Of a stretch of 64,000 bases of DNA, positions 9,616 to 18,202 are shown piece after piece. Under the pieces are notes generated by a model that was given only the letters and a program-made list of their open reading frames with translations, made no database searches and was not told the origin of the DNA. Source of the DNA: Marinobacterium nitratireducens. GTDB taxonomy: Bacteria; Pseudomonadota; Gammaproteobacteria; Pseudomonadales; Balneatricaceae. The translations under genes and the position numbers were made by a program. The DNA lies in contig NZ_BMLT01000007.1 in assembly GCF_014645375.1 (NCBI RefSeq), positions 186,001 through 250,000 of the forward strand. Reading direction: 5' to 3'. Each line of letters starts with the position of its first letter. Positions within the stretch are counted from its first letter, which is position 1.

Positions 9616-10634
9616 TGAACATCAGCACTTCCCCCAAAACCGCTACTGCGCCGCTGCTGAGCGTTCGCGACCTGCGCTGCAGTTTCAAGGGCGGCACACG
9701 CAGCCGCCTGTTCGGTCCCCTGAAACGTATCCAGGCCGTCAATGGCGTCAGCTTCGATGTCCTGCCGGGCGAAGCCTTCGGCATCGTCGGCGAGAGCGGC
9801 TGCGGCAAGTCGACCACCGCCAAGCTGATCCTGAACATGGCCAATGCTTCTGCAGGCTCGGTGCGGTTACGCGACCAGGAGCTGCTCGGCCTGGATGACA
9901 GCGCCTGGAAGCCGCTACGCCGGAAACTGCAGTACGTATTCCAGGACCCGCTGGGTGCGCTGGACCCACGCATGAGGGTGCTGGACCAGGTGATCGAGCC
10001 CCTCTGTATCCACCAGCTGCACGCCCCGGCGACCCGTCGCCGCCTTGCCGCCGAGCTGTTGCAGAGTGTCGGCCTGCAGCCGGGACAGCACGGCAAGTAC
10101 CCGCATGAGCTCAGCGGCGGCCAGCGACAACGTGTGGTGCTGGCGCGGGCGCTTATACTGCAACCGGAGTTGCTGATATGCGACGAGCCGATCTCGGCGC
10201 TCGATGTTTCGATCCAGGCCCAGATCGTCAACTTGCTGCAAAGCCTGAGGCGCGAACTTGGCCTGACGTTGCTGTTCATCAGCCACGACCTGTCCGTCGT
10301 GCATCACCTCTGTGACCGGGTCGCGGTGATGTATCTCGGCCGGATCGTTGAAACAGGTCCCGCCCGTCAGCTGTTTTCGACGCCGCGCCATCCCTATACC
10401 CAGGCGCTGGTTTCGGCAATCCCTCACACGGCGCAGGCCTCCCCTCACGCCCGTATCGTCCTTACCGGCGAGCCTCCCAGTCCGGCCCAGCCGCCGGATG
10501 GCTGTGCTTTCCACCCCCGCTGCGCCATGGCCTCCGACCGTTGTCGCCAGGACACACCGGCACTGACCGACGATGGCACGGGCCAGGCGGTGGCCTGCTT
10601 TGAGGCCCGCCTTGACCTTCGGGAGGTGTCCTGA
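9612..10634 (+). CDS. ABC transporter ATP-binding protein, DppF/OppF-type
   Basis: A 340-aa partner ATPase. It shows Walker A GESGCGKSTT, signature LSGGQRQRVVLARAL, Walker B LLICDEPISALD, H-loop ISHDLS and the C-terminal oligopeptide extension with DGCAFHPRCAMASDRC. The start is placed at the ATG at 9612, overlapping the previous stop. A second ATG at 9615 is equally possible. The final TGA overlaps the ATG of the first permease, again indicating coupling. Confidence 0.92.
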   Translation: MMNISTSPKTATAPLLSVRDLRCSFKGGTRSRLFGPLKRIQAVNGVSFDVLPGEAFGIVGESGCGKSTTAKLILNMANASAGSVRLRDQELLGLDDSAWKPLRRKLQYVFQDPLGALDPRMRVLDQVIEPLCIHQLHAPATRRRLAAELLQSVGLQPGQHGKYPHELSGGQRQRVVLARALILQPELLICDEPISALDVSIQAQIVNLLQSLRRELGLTLLFISHDLSVVHHLCDRVAVMYLGRIVETGPARQLFSTPRHPYTQALVSAIPHTAQASPHARIVLTGEPPSPAQPPDGCAFHPRCAMASDRCRQDTPALTDDGTGQAVACFEARLDLREVS

Positions 10635-11566
10635 TGAATGCTCTGTACATCATGCAGAAACTCGCCCGTTCATTCCTGACTGTATTGCTCATCGTCACCA
10701 CCGTATTTGTGGTGCTGCGGCTCTCCGGCGATCCCGCCGTCTACGTGCTGGGTCTGGATGCGGACGCCGCCGCAATCGAAGCCTTCCGTGATCAGTGGGG
10801 CCTGAACAGGCCGATCTGGCAGCAGTATCTGCAGTTTCTCGCCAACGCTGTGCAAGGGGATTTTGGCTACTCGTACTTCGAGGAAAGGGGCGCCATGGAA
10901 GCCGTTCTCGAACGCCTGCCGAAGACGCTGCTGCTGATGGGCGTTACCGGCGTACTGACCCTGTTGATCGGGATTCCCGCCGGTATCTATGCGGCGCTGC
11001 ACCATAACAGCTGGATCGACCGGTTCACCATGCTGGTATCGGTGGCCGGCTTCAGCCTGCCCAACTTCGTACTCGGCATTTTCCTGATCCTGCTGTTTTC
11101 GGTTACGTGGCAGTTGTTACCCTCCAGCGGCAGCGGCACCTGGCAGCACCTCGTGATGCCGGTCCTGACCATGACCGTGGCCGAGGCCGCCATATTCGCC
11201 CGCTTCACGCGCTCCGCCATGCTCGAAGTGCTGCACCAACCCTACATGCGCACGGCCAGGGCCAAGGGCCTGCGCTGGCACCAGGCCGTGCGCCGCCACG
11301 CGCTGCCCAACGCCGCCATACCGCTGATCACCCTGGTGGGCTTCTTCGTCGGCACCCTGGTCGCCGGTGGCGTGGTAACCGAAAGCCTTTTCGCCTGGCC
11401 GGGACTCGGACGGCTGCTGGTCAGCTCCGTGGCCAACCGCGACCTGGCCGTGGTGCAGATCATCGTCATGCTGATTGCCTGCTCGATGGTTTTCACCAAC
11501 CTGCTGATCGACCTGATGTATGGATGGCTCGACCCCCGCGTCGGCAGCCTGAGAACAGGAGACTGA
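10634..11566 (+). CDS. ABC transporter permease, DppB/OppB-type
   Basis: A 310-aa integral membrane subunit with about six helices. The N-terminal helix with LLIVTTVFVVLRLSGDP is typical of DppB/OppB. The EAA-loop region lies near RTARAKGLRWHQAVRRHALPNA, which docks on the ATPases. It overlaps the upstream ATPase by one base at ATGA and is followed after one base by the second permease. Confidence 0.92.
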   Translation: MNALYIMQKLARSFLTVLLIVTTVFVVLRLSGDPAVYVLGLDADAAAIEAFRDQWGLNRPIWQQYLQFLANAVQGDFGYSYFEERGAMEAVLERLPKTLLLMGVTGVLTLLIGIPAGIYAALHHNSWIDRFTMLVSVAGFSLPNFVLGIFLILLFSVTWQLLPSSGSGTWQHLVMPVLTMTVAEAAIFARFTRSAMLEVLHQPYMRTARAKGLRWHQAVRRHALPNAAIPLITLVGFFVGTLVAGGVVTESLFAWPGLGRLLVSSVANRDLAVVQIIVMLIACSMVFTNLLIDLMYGWLDPRVGSLRTGD

Positions 11567-11567
11567 G

Positions 11568-12434
11568 ATGACGACTATGACGGTAACCGCCCCGCCCCTT
11601 AAGTCCAGGCTCCGCCTGCCGCTGCTGATCTGGCTGTCGCTTGGATGGCTTGCCCTGATGCTGCTGGTTGCGGTCAGTGGCGATCTCTGGGTGCCTTTCG
11701 ATTACCAGGGTATCGACCTGCGCGCCCGGCTGCAGCCGCCCGCATGGCTTGAAGGCGGCAACTGGCACCACCCGTTCGGCACTGACCATCTGGGTCGCGA
11801 TGTCCTGAGCCGACTGGTCACCTCCATCCAGATCAGCCTGCTGGTCGCCCTGATCGGTACCCTGATCGGTGCCCTGCTCGGCACCCTTCTGGGGCTGCTG
11901 GCCGCCCATTTCCGCGGCTGGGTGGACGACCTGGTGATGATCGCCATCGACTACCAGGCCTCGATCCCGTTCATGATCCTGGCACTGGCGGTGGTGGCCT
12001 TCTTCAGCAACAGCCTGGTGCTGTTCGTTCTTCTGATGGGTATTTTCGGCTGGGAGCGCTACGCCCGTATCAGCCGCGGGCTGGCGCTATCGTCGGTGCG
12101 GCAAGGTTACGCTGTCGCCGTACGCACCCTGGGCGCCTCGCCGTGGCGCATCTACAGCCGCCACATTCTGCCCAATATTGCCAACGCCCTGATCGTCAAT
12201 ATGACGCTCAACTTCCCCCAGACCATCATGCTGGAAACATCGCTGAGTTTCCTCGGCCTCGGCATCCAGCCGCCCATGACCAGCCTCGGCAACATGGTCG
12301 GCTTCGGTCGCGATTATCTTTTGACCGCCTGGTGGCTCGCCTCCATACCGGCGCTGGTGATCTTCTTCACGACTCTCGCCTTTGCGCTGCTGGGCGACTG
12401 GGTGAGGGACAAACTTGACCCGACCAGCCGCTAG
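11568..12434 (+). CDS. ABC transporter permease, DppC/OppC-type
   Basis: A 288-aa second membrane subunit. It shows the DppC/OppC hallmark HPFGTDHLGRDVLSRL (about residues 66-81) and an EAA loop VRTLGASPWRIYSRHILPN. The last helices run to LLGDWVRDKLDP, the conserved C-terminus of this family. It completes the importer (SBP, two ATPases, two permeases). Confidence 0.93.
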   Translation: MTTMTVTAPPLKSRLRLPLLIWLSLGWLALMLLVAVSGDLWVPFDYQGIDLRARLQPPAWLEGGNWHHPFGTDHLGRDVLSRLVTSIQISLLVALIGTLIGALLGTLLGLLAAHFRGWVDDLVMIAIDYQASIPFMILALAVVAFFSNSLVLFVLLMGIFGWERYARISRGLALSSVRQGYAVAVRTLGASPWRIYSRHILPNIANALIVNMTLNFPQTIMLETSLSFLGLGIQPPMTSLGNMVGFGRDYLLTAWWLASIPALVIFFTTLAFALLGDWVRDKLDPTSR

Positions 12435-12477
12435 GCAAATACATCCCCCGATATCCCCTACGAGAGAACCAAGCACA

Positions 12478-13281
12478 ATGACGACCCTGTCTCCGGCCGA
12501 TCTGGCCAACCGGATGGCCGACCGCGCTCGCGCCATCCTCAAGCCCTACTTCCGCACCCGTATCCAGGTGCAGGACAAGGCGGACACCAGTCCCGTCACC
12601 ATCGCGGACCGCGATACCGAAGCGGCCCTGCGGGAGCTGCTGTTGAACCACTTCCCGCACCACAACATCATTGGCGAGGAACATGGCCAGCAACAGCGGG
12701 GCAGCGACTTCACCTGGGTGATCGACCCCATCGACGGCACCAAAAGCTTTATCTCGGGTATGCCCACCTTCGGCACCCTGATCAGCCTGCAGCACGACGA
12801 CCGGCCGCTCATGGGCCTGATCGACATACCCTTCTCGGACGAGCGCTGGCTGGCGCAGCGCGGTCAGGGCACCCGCTGCAACGGACAGATCTGCCGGACC
12901 TCGGGCGTCTCCGAGTTACGGGAGGCCATTCTCTACAGCACCGAGCCGGACCCCTTCAGCCCCTCCCAGCTGCAACGTTTCAACGACCTGGCCCGGCGGG
13001 TGAAGCTCCGTCGCTTCGGAGGCGACTGCTACCTCGCGGGACTGCTCGCCAGCGGTCACATCGACCTGCTCGTCGAGGCAGGTCTGAAGGTCTACGACGT
13101 CATGGCGATGGTGACGGTCATCGAGGAAGCCGGCGGCTGTATCAGCGACTGGCACGGTCAGGCGGTCGGCGGCCCGAACTGGGACGGCAGCCTGCTGGCA
13201 TCCGCTTCAGCGACCCTGCACCGTCAGGCGCTTTCGGTGCTGCAGGCCGAAACGACGACGGTTGCGTCACTCGACGCCTGA
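12478..13281 (+). CDS. Inositol monophosphatase-family phosphatase
   Basis: A 267-aa Mg-dependent phosphomonoesterase. Motif 1 is IIGEEHG and WVIDPIDGTKSF, containing the metal-binding Glu and Asp residues. Motif 2 is LKVYDVMAMVTVIEEAGG near residue 205. The family includes inositol-1-phosphatase, histidinol-phosphatase (HisN) and nucleotide phosphatases; it reads most like the HisN/IMPase group. The start is the ATG at 12478, 43 bp after the permease stop. Its place as last gene of the importer operon suggests the imported compound is, or becomes, a phosphate ester. Confidence 0.87.
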   Translation: MTTLSPADLANRMADRARAILKPYFRTRIQVQDKADTSPVTIADRDTEAALRELLLNHFPHHNIIGEEHGQQQRGSDFTWVIDPIDGTKSFISGMPTFGTLISLQHDDRPLMGLIDIPFSDERWLAQRGQGTRCNGQICRTSGVSELREAILYSTEPDPFSPSQLQRFNDLARRVKLRRFGGDCYLAGLLASGHIDLLVEAGLKVYDVMAMVTVIEEAGGCISDWHGQAVGGPNWDGSLLASASATLHRQALSVLQAETTTVASLDA

Positions 13282-13397
13282 CCCGGGATATCCCGGCCAG
13301 CATAAACACCGGCAGGTTTAGCCGAAAGCCATCAACGGCCGAGGTACAGGGCTCCCGTTCGAACGACCGGAGCCCTCTGTGACAACAGGACATATCA

Positions 13398-14057
13398 ATG
13401 AAATTCAAACTGCCTACTCTGTTCAATCGGACCAGCCGGGTAGAAGACAATATCGACAGCTTTTTCGACCGTGTCGTACTGGCGGGACTCCTGTTCCGCC
13501 AGGCGATGAAGCTATATATGGAACACGGCGTCTGCGTCGAGTTCGAGGAAAAGCTGGCGCGCGTGGAGGCGTTGGAGAGCGAAAATGACCAGCTTCGACG
13601 TGAGATCGAAACCGAAATTTACGTCCATACCCTGATACCGGACCTCCGTGCCGACGTCATGTCACTGCTGGAGGATGTCGACGTACTGCTCAATCTCTAC
13701 GAGGCAGCGCTGTTCAAATTCCATATCGAACAGCCGCAGTTCCCGTTGCCCACCCTGCCGGACCTCGCCCGGTTGCTGGACACCGTCTGCGACTGCGTCG
13801 AGGTGCTGATCGCCTCCGCCCGCGCCTTCTTCCGCGACATCAGGGCGGTACGCGATAACAACTGCCGGGTACAGTTACTCGAAACCGAGGCCGACAAGCT
13901 GAGCACCGCATTGCTGAGGCGGATCTTCGCGTCCGAGCTGGATGTATCCCGCAAGATTCACCTGCGCTACTTCGTCGAACGCATCGACATGCTGGCCAAC
14001 ACTGCCGAGGACATCAGCGACCGGCTTTCGATCTATGCCATCAAACGGCGCATCTGA
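13398..14057 (+). CDS. DUF47/PhoU-like phosphate transport accessory protein
   Basis: A 219-aa all-helical protein of the TIGR00153/DUF47 family, distant PhoU relatives normally encoded beside PiT transporters and thought to modulate them. It shows the typical N-terminus (DNIDSFFDRVVLAGLLFRQAMKLYMEHG) and C-terminal helices with LRYFVERIDMLANTAEDISDRL. It lies 11 bp upstream of the pit-like gene and forms an operon with it. Confidence 0.88.
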   Translation: MKFKLPTLFNRTSRVEDNIDSFFDRVVLAGLLFRQAMKLYMEHGVCVEFEEKLARVEALESENDQLRREIETEIYVHTLIPDLRADVMSLLEDVDVLLNLYEAALFKFHIEQPQFPLPTLPDLARLLDTVCDCVEVLIASARAFFRDIRAVRDNNCRVQLLETEADKLSTALLRRIFASELDVSRKIHLRYFVERIDMLANTAEDISDRLSIYAIKRRI

Positions 14058-14068
14058 GGAATGACGGC

Positions 14069-15541
14069 ATGGACCTGAGTTTTCTGTTCTTCGTGTCCAG
14101 CGGACTGTTTCTCGGCTGGTCGCTGGGGGCCAACGATGCCGCCAATATCTTTGGCACGGCTGTCGGCTCGCGCATGCTGCGCTTCTCGACCGCGGCGCTG
14201 CTCTGTTCGGTGTTCGTGGTGCTCGGCGCCGTCGTCGATGGCGCCGGCGCCGCCCGCACACTCGGTTCGCTGGGTGCTGTGAACGAGATTGCAGGCGCCT
14301 TCGCGACTGCCTTGGCCGCAGCGCTCGCCGTATTTCTCCTGGTCCGCGCCGGAATGACCGCCTCGACCACCCAGGCCATCGTCGGTGCCATTGTCGGCTG
14401 GAACTGCTTCACCGGCGCGTACACGGATGCCGATACGCTGCTGACGATCCTTGCCACCTGGGTGTTCTGCCCCGTGCTCGCGGCACTGCTGGCGATGACG
14501 CTCTCGAAAGCCGTCGAATGGAGTTTGCGTCGTTTACGCCCCCATCTACTGACCCAGGACGCCCTGACCCGGCTGGCGCTGATACTGACCGGTGCGTTCG
14601 GTGCCTATACCCTGGGTGCGAACAACATCTCCAACGTCATGGGCGTGTTCACCACCGTCTCGCCCCTGCAGGATATTGCCGTGGCCGGCTGGCGCTTCAG
14701 TGCCACCCAGCAACTGTTCCTGCTCGGCGCGCTGGCCATTGCGGTCGGCGTCTACACCTATTCCAGCCGGGTGATGCAAACGGTCGGTAACCGGCTGCTC
14801 CAGGTGTCCCCGGTTTCCGCCTGGGTGGCCGTTATTTCACATTCGCTGGTGCTGTTTCTGTTTTCCTCCCGGTCGCTGGAGCGGCAGCTGATCGATTGGG
14901 AGTTGCCGCCGATTCCGCTGGTCCCCGTCAGCAGCACCCAGGCCATCGTCGGGGCCATGGTCGGCATAGGTCTGTTGAAGGGAGGCCATGCCGTGAACTG
15001 GCGACTGATCGGCCGCATCGGATGCGGCTGGGTGGCGACTCCCCTGGTCGCCGCAACAATCTGCGTCTTCTGTCTTTTCGTACTGCAGGAGCTGCTTCAC
15101 CTCAGCGTGGCCCGCCAGCAGCAGTTCGTTGTCTCACCACCGGTCATGCAACGCCTGCGGGCTGAGGGGCTCGATGCCGACACGCTTGGAATACTTGACG
15201 GCCGTCGTTACGACTCGGCCCAAGCATTGATTGCCAGCGCCGAACGCCGCGAACCGCTCGAGAAAGCAGAGCGGCAGGCGCTGCTTCACTTCAGCTACCG
15301 CAGCGACTACCAGCTCGACGCCGACGCAGTCGATGACAGCTGGTTTTCGACCGGCCAGCGGCAGGCGCTCTCCGCCCTTGCAGGCGAACGTTTCGAGTAC
15401 CGCTGGCAGATAAGGGATGCGCTGGCGTCGCTCAGCGAGGACTGGCGTCCGAGAGAAGACAGGGAGGTGCCGGCCAACCGGTTGTTCAACCGCGAGCTGC
15501 AGCAGAAATTCGACTACCTCTACCGGATACTGGAGCGCTGA
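14069..15541 (+). CDS. PiT-family inorganic phosphate transporter with a long C-terminal tail
   Basis: A 490-aa Na+ or H+ coupled phosphate permease. The two inverted-repeat PiT signatures are visible as SLGANDAANIFGTAVGS (N-half) and LGANNISNVMGVFTT (C-half). The membrane part ends about residue 345. It is followed by a hydrophilic tail of about 140 residues, rich in Arg/Glu/Asp, that classic PiT proteins lack or place in the central loop. It is paired with the upstream DUF47 gene. Its 3' end overlaps the convergent gntR paralogue by 22 bp. Confidence 0.88.
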   Translation: MDLSFLFFVSSGLFLGWSLGANDAANIFGTAVGSRMLRFSTAALLCSVFVVLGAVVDGAGAARTLGSLGAVNEIAGAFATALAAALAVFLLVRAGMTASTTQAIVGAIVGWNCFTGAYTDADTLLTILATWVFCPVLAALLAMTLSKAVEWSLRRLRPHLLTQDALTRLALILTGAFGAYTLGANNISNVMGVFTTVSPLQDIAVAGWRFSATQQLFLLGALAIAVGVYTYSSRVMQTVGNRLLQVSPVSAWVAVISHSLVLFLFSSRSLERQLIDWELPPIPLVPVSSTQAIVGAMVGIGLLKGGHAVNWRLIGRIGCGWVATPLVAATICVFCLFVLQELLHLSVARQQQFVVSPPVMQRLRAEGLDADTLGILDGRRYDSAQALIASAERREPLEKAERQALLHFSYRSDYQLDADAVDDSWFSTGQRQALSALAGERFEYRWQIRDALASLSEDWRPREDREVPANRLFNRELQQKFDYLYRILER

Positions 15542-16257
15542 GCGGCACCGAGGGAAAAGTGCAGCTCAAGCGCTTCGAAGCGCCAGTACTCCCGGTCGAT
15601 CTGGATCACCCGCCCGCTATGATCGGTCTTGGTGCGCTTGATATAAAGCCCGGGCGCGCCGCTTGTGCAGCCCAGCAGCTGCTGCGGTCTGCCCTCGAGC
15701 CGCACCGGGCGGATCAGCAGATCCGCAAGTTGCGGACGGATATGGAACTCCTGCTCCCAGACATCGGTAAAAGAGCCTCCTGCCAGTTTTTCAGGATAGT
15801 CGGGCGCCAACGCGCAGTTGATCAGCACGTCGTGAACGAAAATCCGGTGGCCATTGAATGCGCCCCAGCCAAATACCCTGAACAGCGGTGCGCCGGGCTC
15901 GATGCCGAAATCCGCCGCCTGTTCCGGGTCACAGGCGATCCGGTGCTGCTCCAGATCCTCCCAGCTAGCCTCTCCCTGACCCTGGGACGCCTTCTGGAAG
16001 CTGACGTAACCGAGGGGATCGTAAATGAAGCGGGACTGGGCGACAAACCAGCCCTTGCGGTCGATGCGAAAGATCGCCCCCTCGTTTTCAAGCGACAGCA
16101 ACGCCTGGCGCAGCGACATCCGCTTGACCCCCAGGCTTTCGCAAAGCTCTCTTTCGGGCGGCAACTTTTCGCCGGCCTTCCAGCGTGGTTCCTGCAATGC
16201 CTGCTGTAAAGCCTGCCGGGCCAGACTGGCTGAAGTGACTGCGGCCGTCGTCGACAT
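15520..16257 (-). CDS. Second GntR/HutC-type regulator, paralogue of the one at 6.1-6.8 kb
   Basis: A 245-aa protein that aligns along its whole length with the first GntR protein: identical ERELCESLGVKRMSLRQALL, GHRIFVHDVLIN, VRPVRLEG and GLYIKRT segments. Both the DNA-reading helix and much of the UTRA pocket are shared, so the two probably recognise the same operator and related ligands. The start is the ATG at 16257. No TGGTTTAAACCA-like palindrome is visible in its own upstream region. It is convergent with and overlaps the pit-like gene. Confidence 0.9.
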   Translation of the reverse strand: MSTTAAVTSASLARQALQQALQEPRWKAGEKLPPERELCESLGVKRMSLRQALLSLENEGAIFRIDRKGWFVAQSRFIYDPLGYVSFQKASQGQGEASWEDLEQHRIACDPEQAADFGIEPGAPLFRVFGWGAFNGHRIFVHDVLINCALAPDYPEKLAGGSFTDVWEQEFHIRPQLADLLIRPVRLEGRPQQLLGCTSGAPGLYIKRTKTDHSGRVIQIDREYWRFEALELHFSLGAAQRSSIR

Positions 16258-16412
16258 CCTGTGTATTTCCCCTGCATCCCTTTGGTTGCCCCACGGGCGT
16301 CGGATCGCCGACGGCACGTGGCTTAAAACGGGAAAGTACACTCTTTTGCGCGAACAGCGCCAGCCCCGGGGGAATAATCGCCGCCGAAAGCCACACCGAT
16401 CCGTCAAGATCG

Positions 16413-18065
16413 TTACAGGGTTGCACTCTGCGCGATTCGCTCGCGGATCTGCTTCTTGTTGACCTTGCCGACGCTGGTCACCGGGATCGATTCGACGAAT
16501 CGAATGTCGTCCGGGATCGCCCACTTGTTGATCTCGCCGCTGGCGACGAACTGTGCCAGGTGGCGCTTCAGCATCTCGCTGTCAAGCGTTTCGCCGGCGG
16601 CCGGCACCACCAGTGCCAGCGGGCGCTCGTCCCAGCGGGCGTCGGGTACCCCGATCACGGCGACGTTGGCCACCTTCGGGTGCCGGCTGATCAGGCTCTC
16701 GAGCAGCAGCGAGGAGATCCACTCGCCGCCGGTCTTGATCACATCCTTGATGCGGTCGCGGATCTGCAGCACACCGTCCCGGTTGATCGAGGCGACATCG
16801 CCGGTGTGCAGCCAGCCCCCCTGCCACAACTCGGCACCCTTTTCCGGTTCACGCAGGTAACCCTGGGTGAGCCAGGGCGCACGCACCTGCACCTCGCCGA
16901 CGCCGCGGTCATCCGGTTCCACCTCGCGGCCGGCCTCGTCGACGATACGAAGATCGACCAGCGGGATCGGCACGCCGGTACGCATCCGCAGCGCCACCTG
17001 CTCGGCCGCTGGCAGCTCGGCCTGGCGGGCATCGAGGTAGGTCAGACTCAGCAACGGGCAGGTTTCGGACATGCCGTACCCGGTATAGAAGCCTATACCG
17101 CGCTCCGACATTTGCCTGACCAGCCCCTCCGTCGGGGCGGCGCCTCCGGTGAGGAGCTTCCAGCGTCCGAGGTCGGTGTCCTTCGCTTCGTCGCAGTTGA
17201 GTACCATCTGCAGCACCGTCGGTACACCGTGGGAAAAGGTCACCCCCTCTTCCCGGTACAACTTCACCAGCCGATTGGGCTCATAGCGCCCCGGGTAGAC
17301 CTGCTTGACCCCCAGCAGCGTCGCGACATAGGGAACGCCCCAGGCGTGGACATGGAACATCGGCGTCATCGGCATATAGACGTCCTGGGAGCGTAACAGC
17401 GGCACGCCGTCGTGCGCGGCGAGCGTTGTCGCCATGTTCAGCGTGTGCAGCACCAGTTGCCGGTGGCTGAAGAACACCCCCTTGGGATTGCCGGTGGTGC
17501 CGGTTGTGTAGAACGTCGTGGCGACGGAGTTTTCATCGAAATCCGGGAAGTCGCAGTCCGCAGACGCCGCGTCCAGCAGCGCCTCGTACTCGCCGAGGCT
17601 GTTGAGTGAGGTGTCGGCGACTGCATCGCTGTCGCTCAGTCGGATAAAGCCCCGCACCAGCGGCAGCCGCCCCGCAAGTTCCTCGACGATCGGCAGGAAG
17701 TCGTCGTGAACCAGCACCAGGCGGTCTTCGGCGTGGGCCATGGTATAGCCGATCTGATCGACGCTCAGGCGCACGTTGACGTGGTGCAGCACGGCGCCGA
17801 TCATCGGCACCGCGAAATAGGCTTCGAGATAACGATGGCTGTCCCAGTCCATCACTGCCACCGTGTCACCGGGGCCGATGCCCGCCGCGCGCAGTACGTT
17901 CGCCAGCCTGGCGATGCGCCTGTTCAGTTCACGATAGTCGTAACGGCGATCTGCGCAGACTATTTCATTTCCGGGAGCGTAGCGCTGCCCCGACAGCAGC
18001 AGGCGCTTGATCAGCAGCGGATACTGGTAGGCGCCGTCGCAGGGCTCGATTATTTTTGTATTCAT
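16413..18065 (-). CDS. Fatty-acid-type acyl-CoA synthetase (AMP-forming ligase)
   Basis: A 550-aa ANL-superfamily enzyme that activates a carboxylic acid to its CoA thioester with ATP. Motifs in order: P-loop FYTTGTTGNPKGVFFSH (about 185-201), GYGMSETCPLLS, LHTGDVASINRDG, hinge DRIKDVIKTGGEWISS and the catalytic Lys in GKVNKKQIRERI near the C-terminus. It reads like the medium/long-chain ligases. The start is the ATG at 18065. Its promoter region carries a TGTCACGAAATGAAAA element shared with two other promoters, so it probably feeds acids into the nearby beta-oxidation locus. Confidence 0.9.
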   Translation of the reverse strand: MNTKIIEPCDGAYQYPLLIKRLLLSGQRYAPGNEIVCADRRYDYRELNRRIARLANVLRAAGIGPGDTVAVMDWDSHRYLEAYFAVPMIGAVLHHVNVRLSVDQIGYTMAHAEDRLVLVHDDFLPIVEELAGRLPLVRGFIRLSDSDAVADTSLNSLGEYEALLDAASADCDFPDFDENSVATTFYTTGTTGNPKGVFFSHRQLVLHTLNMATTLAAHDGVPLLRSQDVYMPMTPMFHVHAWGVPYVATLLGVKQVYPGRYEPNRLVKLYREEGVTFSHGVPTVLQMVLNCDEAKDTDLGRWKLLTGGAAPTEGLVRQMSERGIGFYTGYGMSETCPLLSLTYLDARQAELPAAEQVALRMRTGVPIPLVDLRIVDEAGREVEPDDRGVGEVQVRAPWLTQGYLREPEKGAELWQGGWLHTGDVASINRDGVLQIRDRIKDVIKTGGEWISSLLLESLISRHPKVANVAVIGVPDARWDERPLALVVPAAGETLDSEMLKRHLAQFVASGEINKWAIPDDIRFVESIPVTSVGKVNKKQIRERIAQSATL

Positions 18066-18164
18066 GGTCGTTTTCCGGATTCGTCTTTGGGAGTCGCCGA
18101 CAGGCGTTAGCAATCGAATCTAGAAAAGTACGGCCTGCGCTACTTAGCACTGGACGCCAAGGAG

Positions 18165-18180
18165 TTTTCATTTCGTGACA
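18165..18180 (-). promoter_or_regulatory. AraC-type element upstream of the acyl-CoA ligase
   Basis: TGTCACGAAATGAAAA on the minus strand, followed after 18 bp by TAAGTA as a possible -10. It is the same element as in the arrays at 19304-19340 and 26041-26099. Only one clear copy is seen here. Confidence 0.65.
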
Positions 18181-18202
18181 GAGCGTCCCGACTCCACAGT
18201 CG

